A DNA stretch of 64,000 nt from Phytophthora colocasiae (lineage: Eukaryota; Oomycota; Peronosporomycetes; Peronosporales; Peronosporaceae), in the NCBI GenBank assembly GCA_018806915.1, contig JAGKQI010000102.1, forward strand, positions 1,488,001-1,552,000. Reading direction: 5' to 3'. Below the pieces are notes generated by a model. It had not been told where the DNA came from, searched no databases, and was given only the letters and a program-made list of their open reading frames with translations. Shown piece after piece: positions 1 through 10,465 of the stretch. The first letter of the stretch is position 1. Each line of letters opens with the position of its first letter. The position numbers and the translations under genes are program-made.

Positions 1-426
1 AGTGCTCCAGCTTCGCCTCCCCAAATCTCAACGTGTAAATATCATCAATGTGTACCCATCTCACAGCGGCTACGCTGCCACCGAGATTGACCGATTCTAC
101 CAGGACCTCGACGACGCGCTATCCAAGCTCCCGCAACGAGACACGACGTTCATCCTCAGCGACTTCAACGCGAAAATCGGCCTACGACGCGACCAAGAAA
201 CCTTTATCGGGGAAAAGGGACGCGGCCGGCGCAACCGCAACGGTCACGTTCTCGCCTCATTTTGTGACGCTAACGATTTGTTTATCACGAACACAGCATT
301 CGGAAAACGTGCCAGCAACATTACGACATGGAAACACCACCTAAGGAACGACAGTATTTTCAACCAAATTGACTACATCATGTGCGGCCAAAGGGATAAG
401 CACTGTGCGTAACCGCCCAGTCTTGA

Positions 427-450
427 GGGTGGGTGGGGGGTGGGGGGGGG
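427..450 (+). other. G-quadruplex-type G tract in the LINE
   Basis: Four G runs of 3, 3, 6 and 9 bases are separated by single T residues. This fits the canonical short-loop G-quadruplex pattern on the plus (sense) strand, at the junction between the endonuclease and reverse transcriptase regions. A C-rich run on the same strand (about 822-833) is a second homopolymer. Whether it folds or matters is unknown; the tract may have grown after the LINE decayed. Confidence 0.6.
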
Positions 451-1282
451 CACCACCACGCCATCAGACCACAAGCTCGTCACGCTGGACTTCAACTTCA
501 AGGCACTCCGCGGACTGCGCCGCAGTCGAGGCCAAATGCGGTTTAGTACCGCTGACTCTCAGCTCGCAACGCACCTGCTGGTGCATGACTACACATCCCG
601 ACATCAATACCGACAACTACTCAAGACGATGATTACAACCACGCCTCCTCACCAAGGAATGCCGGGACAACGATGGACAGCAACGTGAAATACAGCACTG
701 GAAGTGGCAGTCGACTCAATCGGCTATCTACCACAAGTCCATCATGCCCAAGTGGTGGACGCTGAGCTAGCTCGCGAGCTCCGTCTGCTCATTTACAATG
801 ACCACGCGAAGGACGTCAAAGCCCCCCCCCCCGCGCACACAATGCAACCTCTTGCTTCATCAGGCCCGCGAGCGCAGTAAAGCACTCGGTAACGCTTTCA
901 TTGATGAGAAACTAACCACCATTGAGCAGTCGAGCCCCTAGGCTCGGATGTTTGAGGCAACTCGGGTGTTTTTCCGAAAACGCTCGTCTCTAACCTCTCT
1001 ATGTGATTCTAAAGGCATCCTCAACCGCAAACAAGCAGGTATCAAGATCAAATAACACTTTCAAGATCAATTCGCCTACCCAACACTACAACCGATCACA
1101 GCCGACGGACTGCAACGACCCCTGTTCAGCCCAGTTAACGCTGCAGAGCTCGCCCGCGCCTTCAAACGCCTACGCAATGGACGCGTGACGGGTCCTGACG
1201 AAATCCCCGCCGAGTTACTCAAGTATGGATCGACTATTCTAGCCCAACCACTTGCCGATCTCCTCAACCACGGCTTTTCAAC

Positions 1283-1756
1283 CAGGGATGCCGAAAAATG
1301 CATTGAAGGGAAATACAATAAAATAGTCCTGATAAAATTATTTATTTCTCATGCTAACCTCTTTCCGTAAATTATTTACTTGGAGTAGCCAGTACCGTTC
1401 CATTACTTATTTTCGAGCCCACCTTGCTGGCATCAATCCCGCCCACATCCAATATCGTTGAGCGGTTTTTTAGCCTCGCGCGGATCACGTTTGGTCACGA
1501 GCGTCAACGCACGACGCCATACACGCTGGAGAAAATTCTTTTTCTTCGCGTTAACAAGCGTCTTTGGGATGTCCGTACGGCCGTCAGCGCGCTGTAGACA
1601 ACAGGAATTATCTGCATGACTGTTAATGCGTTGCAGTAATTGATTTTCGGTGATTTTGCTTGCAGTTATTTACTGATGCCTGTCGTCGTTGCCAGTAAAT
1701 TATTTACTGCGGTGTTGCGCTTGCCGTCAATATAAATGCCGCTTTCGGCATCCCTG
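1283..1756 (+). mobile_element. Non-autonomous hAT element nested in the LINE
   Basis: The element is 474 bp with perfect 14-bp terminal inverted repeats, CAGGGATGCCGAAA (1283-1296 and its complement at 1743-1756). It is flanked by an exact 8-bp direct duplication TTTTCAAC (1275-1282 and 1757-1764), the size expected of hAT insertions. The interior keeps only the C-terminal hAT dimerisation region of the transposase on the plus strand (about 1440-1597), with a VERFFS-like motif and LEKILFLRVN, ending at a stop near 1597. The catalytic part is missing, so it is an internal-deletion derivative. On either side the LINE reverse transcriptase reading resumes, which confirms the insertion. Confidence 0.93.
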
Positions 1757-3259
1757 TTTTCAACCGGAGAAAACATCCATCTAGGCGACGGGATCCTACT
1801 CGGAACCAAACCAGCCGGCTGGCCAATGCGCCAATCTCCGGCCAGTCGTCCTACTCAACTGCATCCGCAAAACGATCTCGCTCGACTTCATCGCATACCG
1901 CCGAAGGTTAAACTCTTCCTGTCCCCACACCAATGTGCAGTCACAGTACTGCTGATGTAGTATAGGCCCACAGGTGGATTGCAGCACGTGCCCAGAGATA
2001 CAAAGAACAATTCCACATCCTTGGAATTGACCTCTCCGGTGCTTTTGATACCATCAACCGCGACAAACTCTGTGCTCAAGCACATCATCGACGAAAATGA
2101 ACTCCGCCTGATTCGACTCCTACTTCGAGATACAAAGCTCACTCTCCGACTCGGCAATAATTTGCTCTCCATATGAGAGCAACACAGGTACTCCCCAAGG
2201 TGACTCATTATCCCCTGTTCTTTTCGTTGTTTATCTTGAAGCAGCTTTACGCGACCTAGCCAGCCAACTCGATGTCCCCCATGACCTCCTAGCCGACATG
2301 ATCGTATACGCCGACATCGCTGATTTCATTTGCAACCACGCTGACATCGCCACCCTGATCGAAACACAAGCCCCATCCATTCTGGCTAAATGGTCACTCC
2401 AGATGAACACGACCAAGACCGAGCATACTATCGTACATCGCAGTCCAATTGCTTATTCAACCCGGATCTCCCGTGACAAACATGAATCCTGGCGCAACAC
2501 GCGCAAACTAGGCTCCCTTCTACGTGACACAGGAGATCTCTCGCGACGCAAGAACCTCGCGACCGCAGCGCTTCACCGAATGTGGAAGATATGGCTTCGA
2601 CCATCGAAGACCTCTGAAGCGACACGACTTCGTCTATACAACTGCTATGTCCTGCCAATCCTGCTCTACAATAGCGGAACCTGGGCCCTGACACAGACCG
2701 ACCTACTCGGCCTGGAAAGATTTCACCGCCAACAACTACGGAAGGTGATTGTGACCTACCCGAACAGAATTCCCAGCGACAAGCTCTACGACCGTACTGG
2801 GACGGATCCGCTCCGTTACCACTTATTACGCAACCTTGTTTGGTCACATCCTTCGCTGCTCAGCAGGGATCCTAGTCAACCGCTTCATGGACGCTTACAT
2901 CTTACACAGCAAACACGGTACATGGCTAGGCAGACGGCGAATCACGCTTTCTATGATACTCGACGCCGACCTCCAGACTCTTTCCACAGGACAAAGGCCC
3001 CCCGACCTGTACCTGCTCCGACTGTGTGCACAGGAACGCACTGAAGGGCTACTTTCGTACGCCGCTAGATGGACTCTGGCCGAGAGCAGAGAGACCAGAC
3101 GCGTGCGGAAGTTGAACCACTACGGTCTCGCGAAACGCGTTCACAATACAATACAATACACAATGTGTACGTACAATAAACTACAATCGATATAATACCG
3201 TACTCCAAGACATGCCTTGAACCATTTTTACTTTCTTTTAGAAAAGCAAAAATAACAGT

Positions 3260-3559
3260 TTAGTTGTAGCTGCTGGGCACAGGCGGAGCGCCAGGAAATG
3301 CGACGCTTGCAACGACGCCAGACATAACAAGCGATGTGCCGTGCTGGAAGTGGTGTTCCGTTATGGTTTCCGTCAGCACCAGAACCCCGGCACCCAGGAA
3401 CCCGACACTCAATGCCATACCGCCCACAAGCGATGGCGTGTGACGCGTCAAAACGTAGCCCGCACCACCCGCAAGACCTACGATCATCGCGTACGTGAAC
3501 GCTTGATGCTTTCCTCCTACCATCTTGACAATCGCGATACTTGTTGAATGAACTTTCAT
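3260..3559 (-). CDS. TMEM14-like small membrane protein
   Basis: The frame encodes about 99 residues from the ATG at 3557-3559. The sequence has three or four hydrophobic segments rich in Gly and Ala. The stretch GGAGYVLTRHTPSLVGGMAL matches the glycine-rich first helices and the PSL..G motif of the TMEM14 family, whose members are about 100-115 residues long. Family members sit in the mitochondrial inner membrane or other organelle membranes, and some have been linked to porphyrin transport; the role here is only inferred. An upstream ATG followed by GTAAGG (near 3612) and a CAG just before the chosen ATG suggest a spliced 5' leader, so the start is tentative. A second in-frame ATG at 3521-3523 is possible. 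The 3' end lies about 75 bp from the LINE tail. Confidence 0.65.
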   Translation of the reverse strand: MKVHSTSIAIVKMVGGKHQAFTYAMIVGLAGGAGYVLTRHTPSLVGGMALSVGFLGAGVLVLTETITEHHFQHGTSLVMSGVVASVAFPGAPPVPSSYN

Positions 3560-3649
3560 CTGGGATATGTTTGATCTGGGGGTGCTTTGTTGAAGGCCTG
3601 CAACCTTACTTGTATCCACATCACAACGTATATTTACTGAGAGAGAGCT

Positions 3650-6600
3650 CTACTTGCTGCGCATGATGTGACGTAGCTCCACCCCGAGAATCTCTGTAAC
3701 TTTAAGTTGCATCTTGGCCATCTCCTGGCAGGCACAGACTTCTTCGACCTCAGGCAAAAAGCGGCAGCAGGACGCAGCCACCTCGAAGTGCTCGAACGCC
3801 TCCTTCGTGCGACCTTGCGCAAAAAGCACCTGTGCGATATCCAGATGCGCCGAGCTGCAGCGAGGGTCCACTTCAAGAGCCTGTTGGAAGTGTGCGATGG
3901 CGCGCATGGGGTCGTTCGTGCCCACGTAAACGCGGCCAGCGTTCAGGAACGGAAGCGGGCATTGTGGCGACAACTCCCATGCAGTCAGAAAGTGACGCAT
4001 GGCGTCGGCGTAGTTGCCCTGGTCAGCCAGCACCTCACCGTGGAAAAGATGCACTTCAGCAGACTCGGGGAACTTCGTCGAGGCCTCCTCGAACACATCC
4101 TTGGCCTGGTATGTGGAACCGCTTTTGTAAAGGGCCATGCCGTATGATACGTGAGTGACCGGCAACGCATCGGACCGCGAGATGCAGCGACGAAGACATT
4201 GTGCAGCCTTGTAGTAGTTGCCGTCAAGAAGCTCCATCTGGCCAAAGTGCAGGTGTACGTCCGCCTCGTTAGAGTCCAGTTCCATGGCCTCGGAGAAGCA
4301 CGATGTGGCCTCGTCCGTCTCACCGATTTCGGCCAAGAAGCCGCCCTTCTTTACTAAGGAGTTTACCAGCGTTGGCTGAAGCTCCAGACTCTTATTGATG
4401 ACCTCAATGGCCGTGTGTACATCACCTGCAACGTACAGCAACGACGCGTGCAGGTTAAGTGCTAACGCGCGATCCTCCACTGACAGTCCCTCGGTCTCCA
4501 TGTCCTTAGCCACCAACGTCGAGATGTCGCGTTGAGCTTCACCGTAATTCTTTGAGCGCTTGAAGTGAATCGCGCGGTGGAGAAGAGTGAGCGCGTCTAG
4601 GTCGGACTGTTCGATGCCCTCCTTCTTCGCAATATCGAACGGCACGCGTGCAGCATAGTCGACATCGTGCTCAAACGACTCAAAGTAACTATCTACCAGC
4701 CACGAAGACGGAAGCTCATGCACCTTTTCCATCTTCGCAAACAGAGCTTTTGCTACACGCCGGCCCACCTGTCGCGACGCGCGATCAATAGCCTCAGCGT
4801 GCTCTGCAGAGCGCGAACCATCAAGAATGAAGGACGTCACATAGTGCTGCATAGCCTCCTCCGGATGTTCGGTCTTCTCCTCAACGCTGCCTAAGCACTC
4901 GTACGCATCAACACTGTACGGGTTCAACTTCAGGGCGATAAGGGCCTCAGTTTTCGCACGGCTTAGTTGATTCATGTCAAGGAAGCATCTGGCCCGCCCG
5001 ACTACGGTGTTCTCCAGGTCTTTGTGGTACAGCGGGATATACTCGAAGGCTTTTGAGTACGCTGCAAGAGCGGCTTGGTTGCGACCTGATCGTCTGCGAA
5101 TATCACCATCTAGGACCGCTTCACGAACGCTTGCCAGCTTGTCAGCAAAGGAGTCATCCGTCTTCAATGAGCGAGTGAGGAAGTGCTTGAGTACATACAA
5201 CGATTTCTCAGCCTCAGCCACACAACTCGTGAGTTCCGCAAACTTTTCATCGTGAAGCGTCTCGCACAGGGCCTGAAACTCAATCTGGCTCAGTTGCTTG
5301 GTTTCATCCTTGATCACATCCCAGGACGCCTCTGCTACTGCCTGAATAAATGACTTGATCTGTAGCGTACTCAGCTTCTTGTGGTTTGCGTCCATATCCT
5401 GCGGAATGAAGCCCAGTGCGTAAACAACAGTCGGATACATGTGCTTCCAGCTCTTCTCAAGCTTGCTCAGAGGCACTGGTTGTTCTTGAGCAGGTGACTT
5501 ATCACTTGTGACGTCTTCCTCCTCCGTCGCAATTTTCACAGCTTCGTTAATCTCTGCATCTTCATCAGTGATATTGGCACTTTCTTTCTTTCCAGTATCC
5601 TGGTTACGGGCACCTTCATCAATAGTAACAGCCATATCGCTGGCAGCAACCTGTTTTACGTTGGCTTCCGCTTCCTTACTCGTTATTTGTTCCGTGACGT
5701 CATCTTCCTCAGCCATCGAAGTTGTTTCAATGTCAGCTGTGTTTGTTTCCTCACCAATGCTTTCCTGGCCGTCAGCATCGCCATTAGATTTCTCATCCAA
5801 CTCATCCGCATCTTCTTCACTGAACTCGTCTTCTTCCAGGTCGATCACGGTCTCTTTAGGGTCAAATTCGCTTTCTTCGTCACCAGATGCGTCCTCTTCT
5901 TCGTAAGCACTATCAAATGCCCATGGCGTACGTTGACTGACGAGGTCGCGCACCTTCTGCTCTAGGTTCGTTGCAAGCTCCAAAACATGGTGTTCGGTGA
6001 GATCAGGCACTTCCACCACGGCAGGTGGTGTGTACAGAACGTCCCAGAGCTCATTAATAGCCTTCACTTGCGCAGTACATTCGTGATCATGCTTCTCTTC
6101 CACCCATTTGTGCACACTCATTGCCATCGCGCCTTCATTAATCTCCTTTTCCTGGTAGATGAGGTCTGAGCACACCTCGATTACGTCCTGGAAAAGTGAT
6201 CCGCACTGAGCTTTTACTTCCTGCAACGAACGCTTCTTCCGGAGCGATGAAGGAAATCCGAAAGGCGCGAGCACGAAAGACACAACGCGGAAGATCGCTC
6301 GTGATGCATTCAAGAACTCGTTCTTGCTGACAGGCGAAGGCATGTCAAAGAATCGGTGGCCATCCTTTATCCACACAATCTCCTCAACCTTTTCCTCTTC
6401 TTCGTTTGTGTCAGCCTCGCCTCTTTCCTTGCTTGCCTTGCCGCTGAGTTCGTCACTGTAGGCCTTTTCAAGTTCCTTCACTTCCTTCTTGTCTTCTTCT
6501 GTTACATTCTGCTCATTTGACTGCGGTGAGAGATCGAATCCTCCCTTGTCATCCTTGTACAGTAACCGGTCTTTGTGGAAAATATCAGCTGTATATGAAG

Positions 6601-7369
6601 ATGGAAACGATGCGACCAACGTGTCTGTAAGTGGTTCTGTGCAGAACGCGATCCAAGCTTGATGACCCGCTAGCAACAAAGCAGTGGCAACTGCAGCAGC
6701 TTCCGCCGGTACACTGGCTACAACCGCAACAGGCTTGTCCGGGCTGATGCTATTCACTTCAAACAAATCCCGCAATTCCTCCGTAGGCAGCAAAAACGCT
6801 CCTTCGCCACTCTTTTCGACCGTAGGAATCTCTTCGTTGTCAGCATCACCGGTATTTGATGTGAAGATAGAATCAAACGATACGTTTACTGCGCCATTCA
6901 GATGTCCAGACACTTCTGCGCCGCTGGCAAGACCCAGGAACTCCTTCTGCTCTCTGCAGTCCAAGATCTGCACCTTGGTATCGCTCCCTTCCTGCTTTAA
7001 CATCTTTTCAACAAATGCTGCAGTATCCAGGACCTCCACTGCTTCCACCTCTGGGTTTTCCAGTACCGCATTGTCACAGTTGAGCAGTTCTGACAGAGAA
7101 AAACACGTGCCCATAGCTGAATCGCTAACGGAGACCGTGGCACCACTCTCCTGCACCTGTTGTAGCTGCCAGTGCAGCATACAAGCCACTGCAAGCTGCT
7201 GTTTGGTGTCTACGAAGCCTGAGAGTGTGGAGAGCTTGGCAGTATCGTCTTGCGAGGTTGTCGCGAGTCCGCAAGTGCGTGCCACCTGCTCTACACACGT
7301 CTGGCTGTTGGGAGAAGCCTCCGGCACGTCCGAGACGCACACAAAAAGCTGTTCCAACGCCATCCCCAT
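3650..7369 (-). CDS. Rhodanese-like / TPR repeat protein, 1239 aa
   Basis: This is one long intronless frame. The N-terminal third contains a rhodanese-like fold: DCREQKEF followed by GHLNGAVNVSFDSIF (about residues 140-170). The loop that should hold the catalytic cysteine reads VVASVPAEAAA, with no Cys, so sulfurtransferase activity is unlikely. A long Glu/Asp-rich low-complexity region lies around residues 495-645. From about residue 790 to the end there are tandem tetratricopeptide repeats, with recurring pairs such as A..A...AL.L.P..VDAYECLG and AEVHLHFGQ. TPR arrays scaffold protein complexes. There is no signal peptide or membrane segment. I do not recognise a named orthologue. It is divergently placed to TRAPPC1, with about 215 bp between start codons. 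Confidence 0.85.
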   Translation of the reverse strand: MGMALEQLFVCVSDVPEASPNSQTCVEQVARTCGLATTSQDDTAKLSTLSGFVDTKQQLAVACMLHWQLQQVQESGATVSVSDSAMGTCFSLSELLNCDNAVLENPEVEAVEVLDTAAFVEKMLKQEGSDTKVQILDCREQKEFLGLASGAEVSGHLNGAVNVSFDSIFTSNTGDADNEEIPTVEKSGEGAFLLPTEELRDLFEVNSISPDKPVAVVASVPAEAAAVATALLLAGHQAWIAFCTEPLTDTLVASFPSSYTADIFHKDRLLYKDDKGGFDLSPQSNEQNVTEEDKKEVKELEKAYSDELSGKASKERGEADTNEEEEKVEEIVWIKDGHRFFDMPSPVSKNEFLNASRAIFRVVSFVLAPFGFPSSLRKKRSLQEVKAQCGSLFQDVIEVCSDLIYQEKEINEGAMAMSVHKWVEEKHDHECTAQVKAINELWDVLYTPPAVVEVPDLTEHHVLELATNLEQKVRDLVSQRTPWAFDSAYEEEDASGDEESEFDPKETVIDLEEDEFSEEDADELDEKSNGDADGQESIGEETNTADIETTSMAEEDDVTEQITSKEAEANVKQVAASDMAVTIDEGARNQDTGKKESANITDEDAEINEAVKIATEEEDVTSDKSPAQEQPVPLSKLEKSWKHMYPTVVYALGFIPQDMDANHKKLSTLQIKSFIQAVAEASWDVIKDETKQLSQIEFQALCETLHDEKFAELTSCVAEAEKSLYVLKHFLTRSLKTDDSFADKLASVREAVLDGDIRRRSGRNQAALAAYSKAFEYIPLYHKDLENTVVGRARCFLDMNQLSRAKTEALIALKLNPYSVDAYECLGSVEEKTEHPEEAMQHYVTSFILDGSRSAEHAEAIDRASRQVGRRVAKALFAKMEKVHELPSSWLVDSYFESFEHDVDYAARVPFDIAKKEGIEQSDLDALTLLHRAIHFKRSKNYGEAQRDISTLVAKDMETEGLSVEDRALALNLHASLLYVAGDVHTAIEVINKSLELQPTLVNSLVKKGGFLAEIGETDEATSCFSEAMELDSNEADVHLHFGQMELLDGNYYKAAQCLRRCISRSDALPVTHVSYGMALYKSGSTYQAKDVFEEASTKFPESAEVHLFHGEVLADQGNYADAMRHFLTAWELSPQCPLPFLNAGRVYVGTNDPMRAIAHFQQALEVDPRCSSAHLDIAQVLFAQGRTKEAFEHFEVAASCCRFLPEVEEVCACQEMAKMQLKVTEILGVELRHIMRSK

Positions 7370-7584
7370 GTCCGAAGAGACTGTGTGGTAATGAGTGCAA
7401 ATAGGGCTCTACTGCTCAACTCTGGGACGTTCGTTCAACCTTGCTTGCTTGTCACTGAGCAGGCTGATGCTGTTGTGGTGGGTGAGATGAAAGGCGATAC
7501 AAATCACAAGTGATTAGGATAATTGTGTGCGACACACAACATATTTTAGCAGTGACACAAAACGCAAGTGTCGAAGTGAAGGTC
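7370..7584. promoter_or_regulatory. Short divergent intergenic spacer, likely two promoters
   Basis: The start codons of the TPR gene (minus) and TRAPPC1 (plus) are separated by 215 bp, so both promoters must lie in or overlap this spacer. I see no convincing TATA box or clear oomycete initiator consensus, so the call rests on gene arrangement only. Confidence 0.4.
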
Positions 7585-8085
7585 ATGATCTTCTCGTTCT
7601 ACATCTACACGCGCAGCGGGTCGTGTCTGTACCAGGAGAAATGGCCAGTGCCAGGAGGGAAGAGTGTAACGTACTCAGACCCGGAAGAGGAAAAGAGATT
7701 GCTTTTTGGACTCTTGTTCTCGCTTAAGGAATTCGTGGGGAAGATCGCGCCTACAACAGCAACGCAGACGAATGCAGACCCATTTGGAGCGGTAGATCCT
7801 GCTGCTATTGGATCTGGAGCGAGTCCTGAGAGTATGCAGAGATACCAGACGGATTCGTATACGTGTCACCAGTATGAGACCCCCAGTGGTTTGCGCTTCG
7901 TGATGATGACGGACAACAATGCAGGAGATTTGACCCCAACGCTCAAGTACATCTATTCCCAGATCTACGTGGATACGGTAGTGAGCAACCCACTGAGTGA
8001 CACGAAAAGTGGTAAGCCAATTACCAGTCAGCTCTTCCGTTCGCAACTCATGCAGTATCTCGAGAGTCAGCCGTGCTTCCGTTAG
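7585..8085 (+). CDS. TRAPPC1: TRAPP complex subunit 1 (TRAPPC1/Bet5)
   Basis: The protein is 166 residues in a single exon. It begins MIFSFYIYTRSGSCLYQEKW, the longin-type start of Bet5/TRAPPC1. Characteristic stretches follow: LLFGLLFSLKEFVGKIAP, YETPSGLRFVMMTD, YVDTVVSNPL and SQLFRSQLMQYL, all in the family order. TRAPPC1 is a core small subunit of TRAPP complexes, the exchange factor for Rab1/Ypt1 in ER-Golgi traffic. The protein is slightly longer than the usual 145-160 residues because of an insert around residues 50-80 (TATQTNADPFGAVDP region). The frame is open 25 codons upstream, but the ATG at 7585 gives the family-like N-terminus. Confidence 0.95.
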   Translation: MIFSFYIYTRSGSCLYQEKWPVPGGKSVTYSDPEEEKRLLFGLLFSLKEFVGKIAPTTATQTNADPFGAVDPAAIGSGASPESMQRYQTDSYTCHQYETPSGLRFVMMTDNNAGDLTPTLKYIYSQIYVDTVVSNPLSDTKSGKPITSQLFRSQLMQYLESQPCFR

Positions 8086-8150
8086 ATTGATTAGAAGAAA
8101 AAAATGCGTAGAATAGCGTGTTATGCTCGGAGCTTGGAGAGAGTTTTCGA

Positions 8151-10465
8151 TCATGTAGCAGGGAAAAAGCTCTGGAGGATGTTAACTACTTCAGCTGCGG
8201 TGGGACGGTGAGTTGGTTCGTGCTGCCAGCATCGCTGGATAAGGTCGCGGAGAGGCTGAAACAAAGGAAAGATTAGTTTCTAGGCCAGAGCTATAGTTTC
8301 TAATTGAGATGTTGTTTACCAGAGGGGTTTTGGGCGAAATTATCGGTCGTCTTCTCTCCTGTACGACTGCAAGGGGGATTTGAGAGGGGGTTAGATCCTT
8401 GAAAGGAGCGGCCCCCTCACATATTTCCCACATAATGACGCCAAAGCTGTAAATGTCCGCTGAGATGGAATACTTCTGGCTGGTAAGAACCTCCCTGGTG
8501 ATCAAAGAGTACGACGTTATGTGATGTTATGGTTGTGGGTGTCAATTGGTTTATACGGTACGTACGGAGCCATCCATTGGAATGTGCCGCAACAACCAGT
8601 CATTAATTCTGACTGATCATTCGAGCGAGAGATCCCGAAATCTGCGTGTGCACAACAATGACAGCTCTGAAGTAGGTACACGGGAACAACACACTATAGC
8701 GTTCGTACCAGCAAGTTTTACACGTCCTTCAGCAGTCATGAGTAAGTTCCTTTTGATAAGTGAGAAAGAGATTTCAGAATGTCTTCGAAGCCATGCATGG
8801 TTATCTCAGAACGTAAGCTTACAAAGATTTCAAATCTCTGATATCAAAAGGAAAAAGGTTAGTGCGGCTGGGGAAAGGGGTCAAGCGTTTATCAGCTACG
8901 AACCTGTGAATGATGTCAAAGGAATGAAGAAACTGTAGTCCCCGAGCAATATCCAGCTAAATCGCACAGCCTAAGCAAATCAGAACAAGCTTTGTTGTCC
9001 GAAGCATCAGAAACGTACGATCATGTGCACTCGTCTGGTCCAGGATGTCGGGAATGTTGGAAGCCGCCGCTTTTTATCGGGGACACCATTGATAAGTTCG
9101 CTGTAAATTCAAAACCCGTCGTCACTAGGCTGTACAATCCGTTCACAACGCATTGGCTACGTACAAAAGCGAAAACGGGAGATATTCCAGCACGATGGAG
9201 AGTGGATTCGCGCACACCGCGAGGAGAAGCACCAATGATGGGTGAGGTCCAAGCTGCTGCATCATGTCGACTTCATTTGCAAACTCACGTTCAACTGCGC
9301 TGCGATCAAAACCTGTGAAGCTACAAGAAGCTTGTTATGTAAGTAATATCACCGACAAAAAAAGCAGAACTTACGACTTGACTGCTACTTCTGCTCCTCT
9401 CCAGCTACCTTTGTAAACCTGGCAGCTATAGAAAATGTTCCAGACAAAAGTGATTTTAGAAGCCTTGGCTCAGTGTTGTTGAAACCACGTACCTGCTTCC
9501 AGTTCCAACTTGCTTTTCAATTGCGAGATCCTTCCATTCAACTTCCCGAATTGTACAGCCAGGCTTGAGGATTTTAGTCAAGGAAGGTGATCTCAATGAA
9601 AGCTGTGCTGAAGGTGGAGCTGATTTCTTCGGAGATTGATGGCTCAATCCTAGAAGATCCGCACTACTGACGGTAGTAGGTAGGCTCAATTGGGTCCGTA
9701 CAGGGGAACCTGGGAGAGCTCCATTGAGTTTCGTCGGAAATCGTCGGTTTAGGTCTAAGAGATCCGCATTCGTAGCAGTACCAGATACGTTCTGTTCTTC
9801 TGCTGATCAATTTTTACACGTGAGTTTGCCAAAAAATATGGGAGATAATTCAACAAACCTTGGACGAGAATATATACAACGGGCAGGTTACTGGAGCAAA
9901 GCCAGCGTACATCCTACATGCATTGACAAATTAGAAATTTCACGCGAGTACACTATTAACCTGAAGTACCTCGTCCGACTTCAGTATCATCGATTCTTGG
10001 GGGCTTTCGGCAGCAAGCACTAGTTGTTAGTTTATCGAGCGTAAAATTTAGCCACTCATCGGAGCTTACCTTTTGAGGAATCTTAACGAGATCCCTGGCT
10101 GCATAGCGGCCGGAATGTGTGGCTCAATGATTTGCCGAAGCTCGATCAAAGTTCGAACCATTGGAACAGGGAACTGTTTTGCTGTATCTTTCCACTTGCA
10201 TCGGACAAGCATCTGCCGTGAATCGTCTGCACACCATGGTAAGTCATCGTACAAGTTGTTTTGTTGCTGGCAAGTTCCTACCCTTGTCAGATTTTCCTAG
10301 ATGCAATGTCGGAGCTGAGGGTACAGGTAAAGGTGCGTTGACGCTATACAGTGGCTGTACTGGAGCGCATATTGATGACTCACTTGCCGAGCTATCTAAT
10401 CTCGAGCACACGTCCTTAATGAGCATGCGCAAGTTGTATCCTTGCGGCCACCCACGCTGCAACAC
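8151..10465 (-). CDS. TKL-type protein kinase, many short introns
   Basis: Exons inferred on the minus strand, from 3' to 5': 8151-8255, 8320-8494, 8566-8641, 8709-8749, 8823-8837, 8904-8956, 9019-9100, 9165-9320, 9375-9425, 9493 to about 9800, then N-terminal exons such as 10070-10226 and 10282 to about 10465. All joins of the catalytic part keep phase with GT..AG introns. The domain has a glycine loop start (VGTGS), the lysine in VAVKS, LEYLPF, IARGLQFLHS, HRDLKSLN, ADFGIS, WMAPEV, DIYSFGVIMWE and CW..EPTHRPT, ending 35 codons into the last exon. These resemble tyrosine-kinase-like Ser/Thr kinases, which are expanded in oomycetes. The N-terminal region contains two short ADLL-containing repeats and is otherwise unrecognised. 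The exact start is not resolved; another possible exon lies at 10880-11086. Confidence 0.85.

Larger units (their letters stand above)
2..3186 (+). mobile_element. Decayed LINE (non-LTR retrotransposon), 5' end outside the window
   Basis: The first 410 bases encode part of an apurinic endonuclease-like (EEP) domain, with motifs resembling NVYPSHSG, SDFNAKIG and QIDYI. Reverse transcriptase pieces follow: GPDEIPAELL at 1193-1222, IDLSGAFDTINRD around 2026-2064, TPQGDSLSP around 2190-2216 and a thumb/C-terminal part to about 3195. The pieces lie in different frames with stops, so no protein can be made. The catalytic YADD box reads YADI (about 2308-2319), losing an aspartate. The 3' end has an ACAAT-type short repeat (about 3142-3185), typical of LINE tails. 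A hAT element interrupts it at 1283-1756. Family assignment to non-LTR retroelements is firm; the clade is not determined. Confidence 0.85.

Noticed and set aside
5508..5906. Ser-rich frame on the plus strand opposite the TPR gene
   Set aside because: It mirrors the Glu/Asp-rich acidic region on the other strand; Ser-rich antisense frames arise automatically from GAA/GAC codons.
8523..8938. Plus-strand open frame of 130 codons over the kinase
   Set aside because: The minus strand here carries four kinase exons with the expected HRD, DFG and APE motifs; the plus frame has no similarity.
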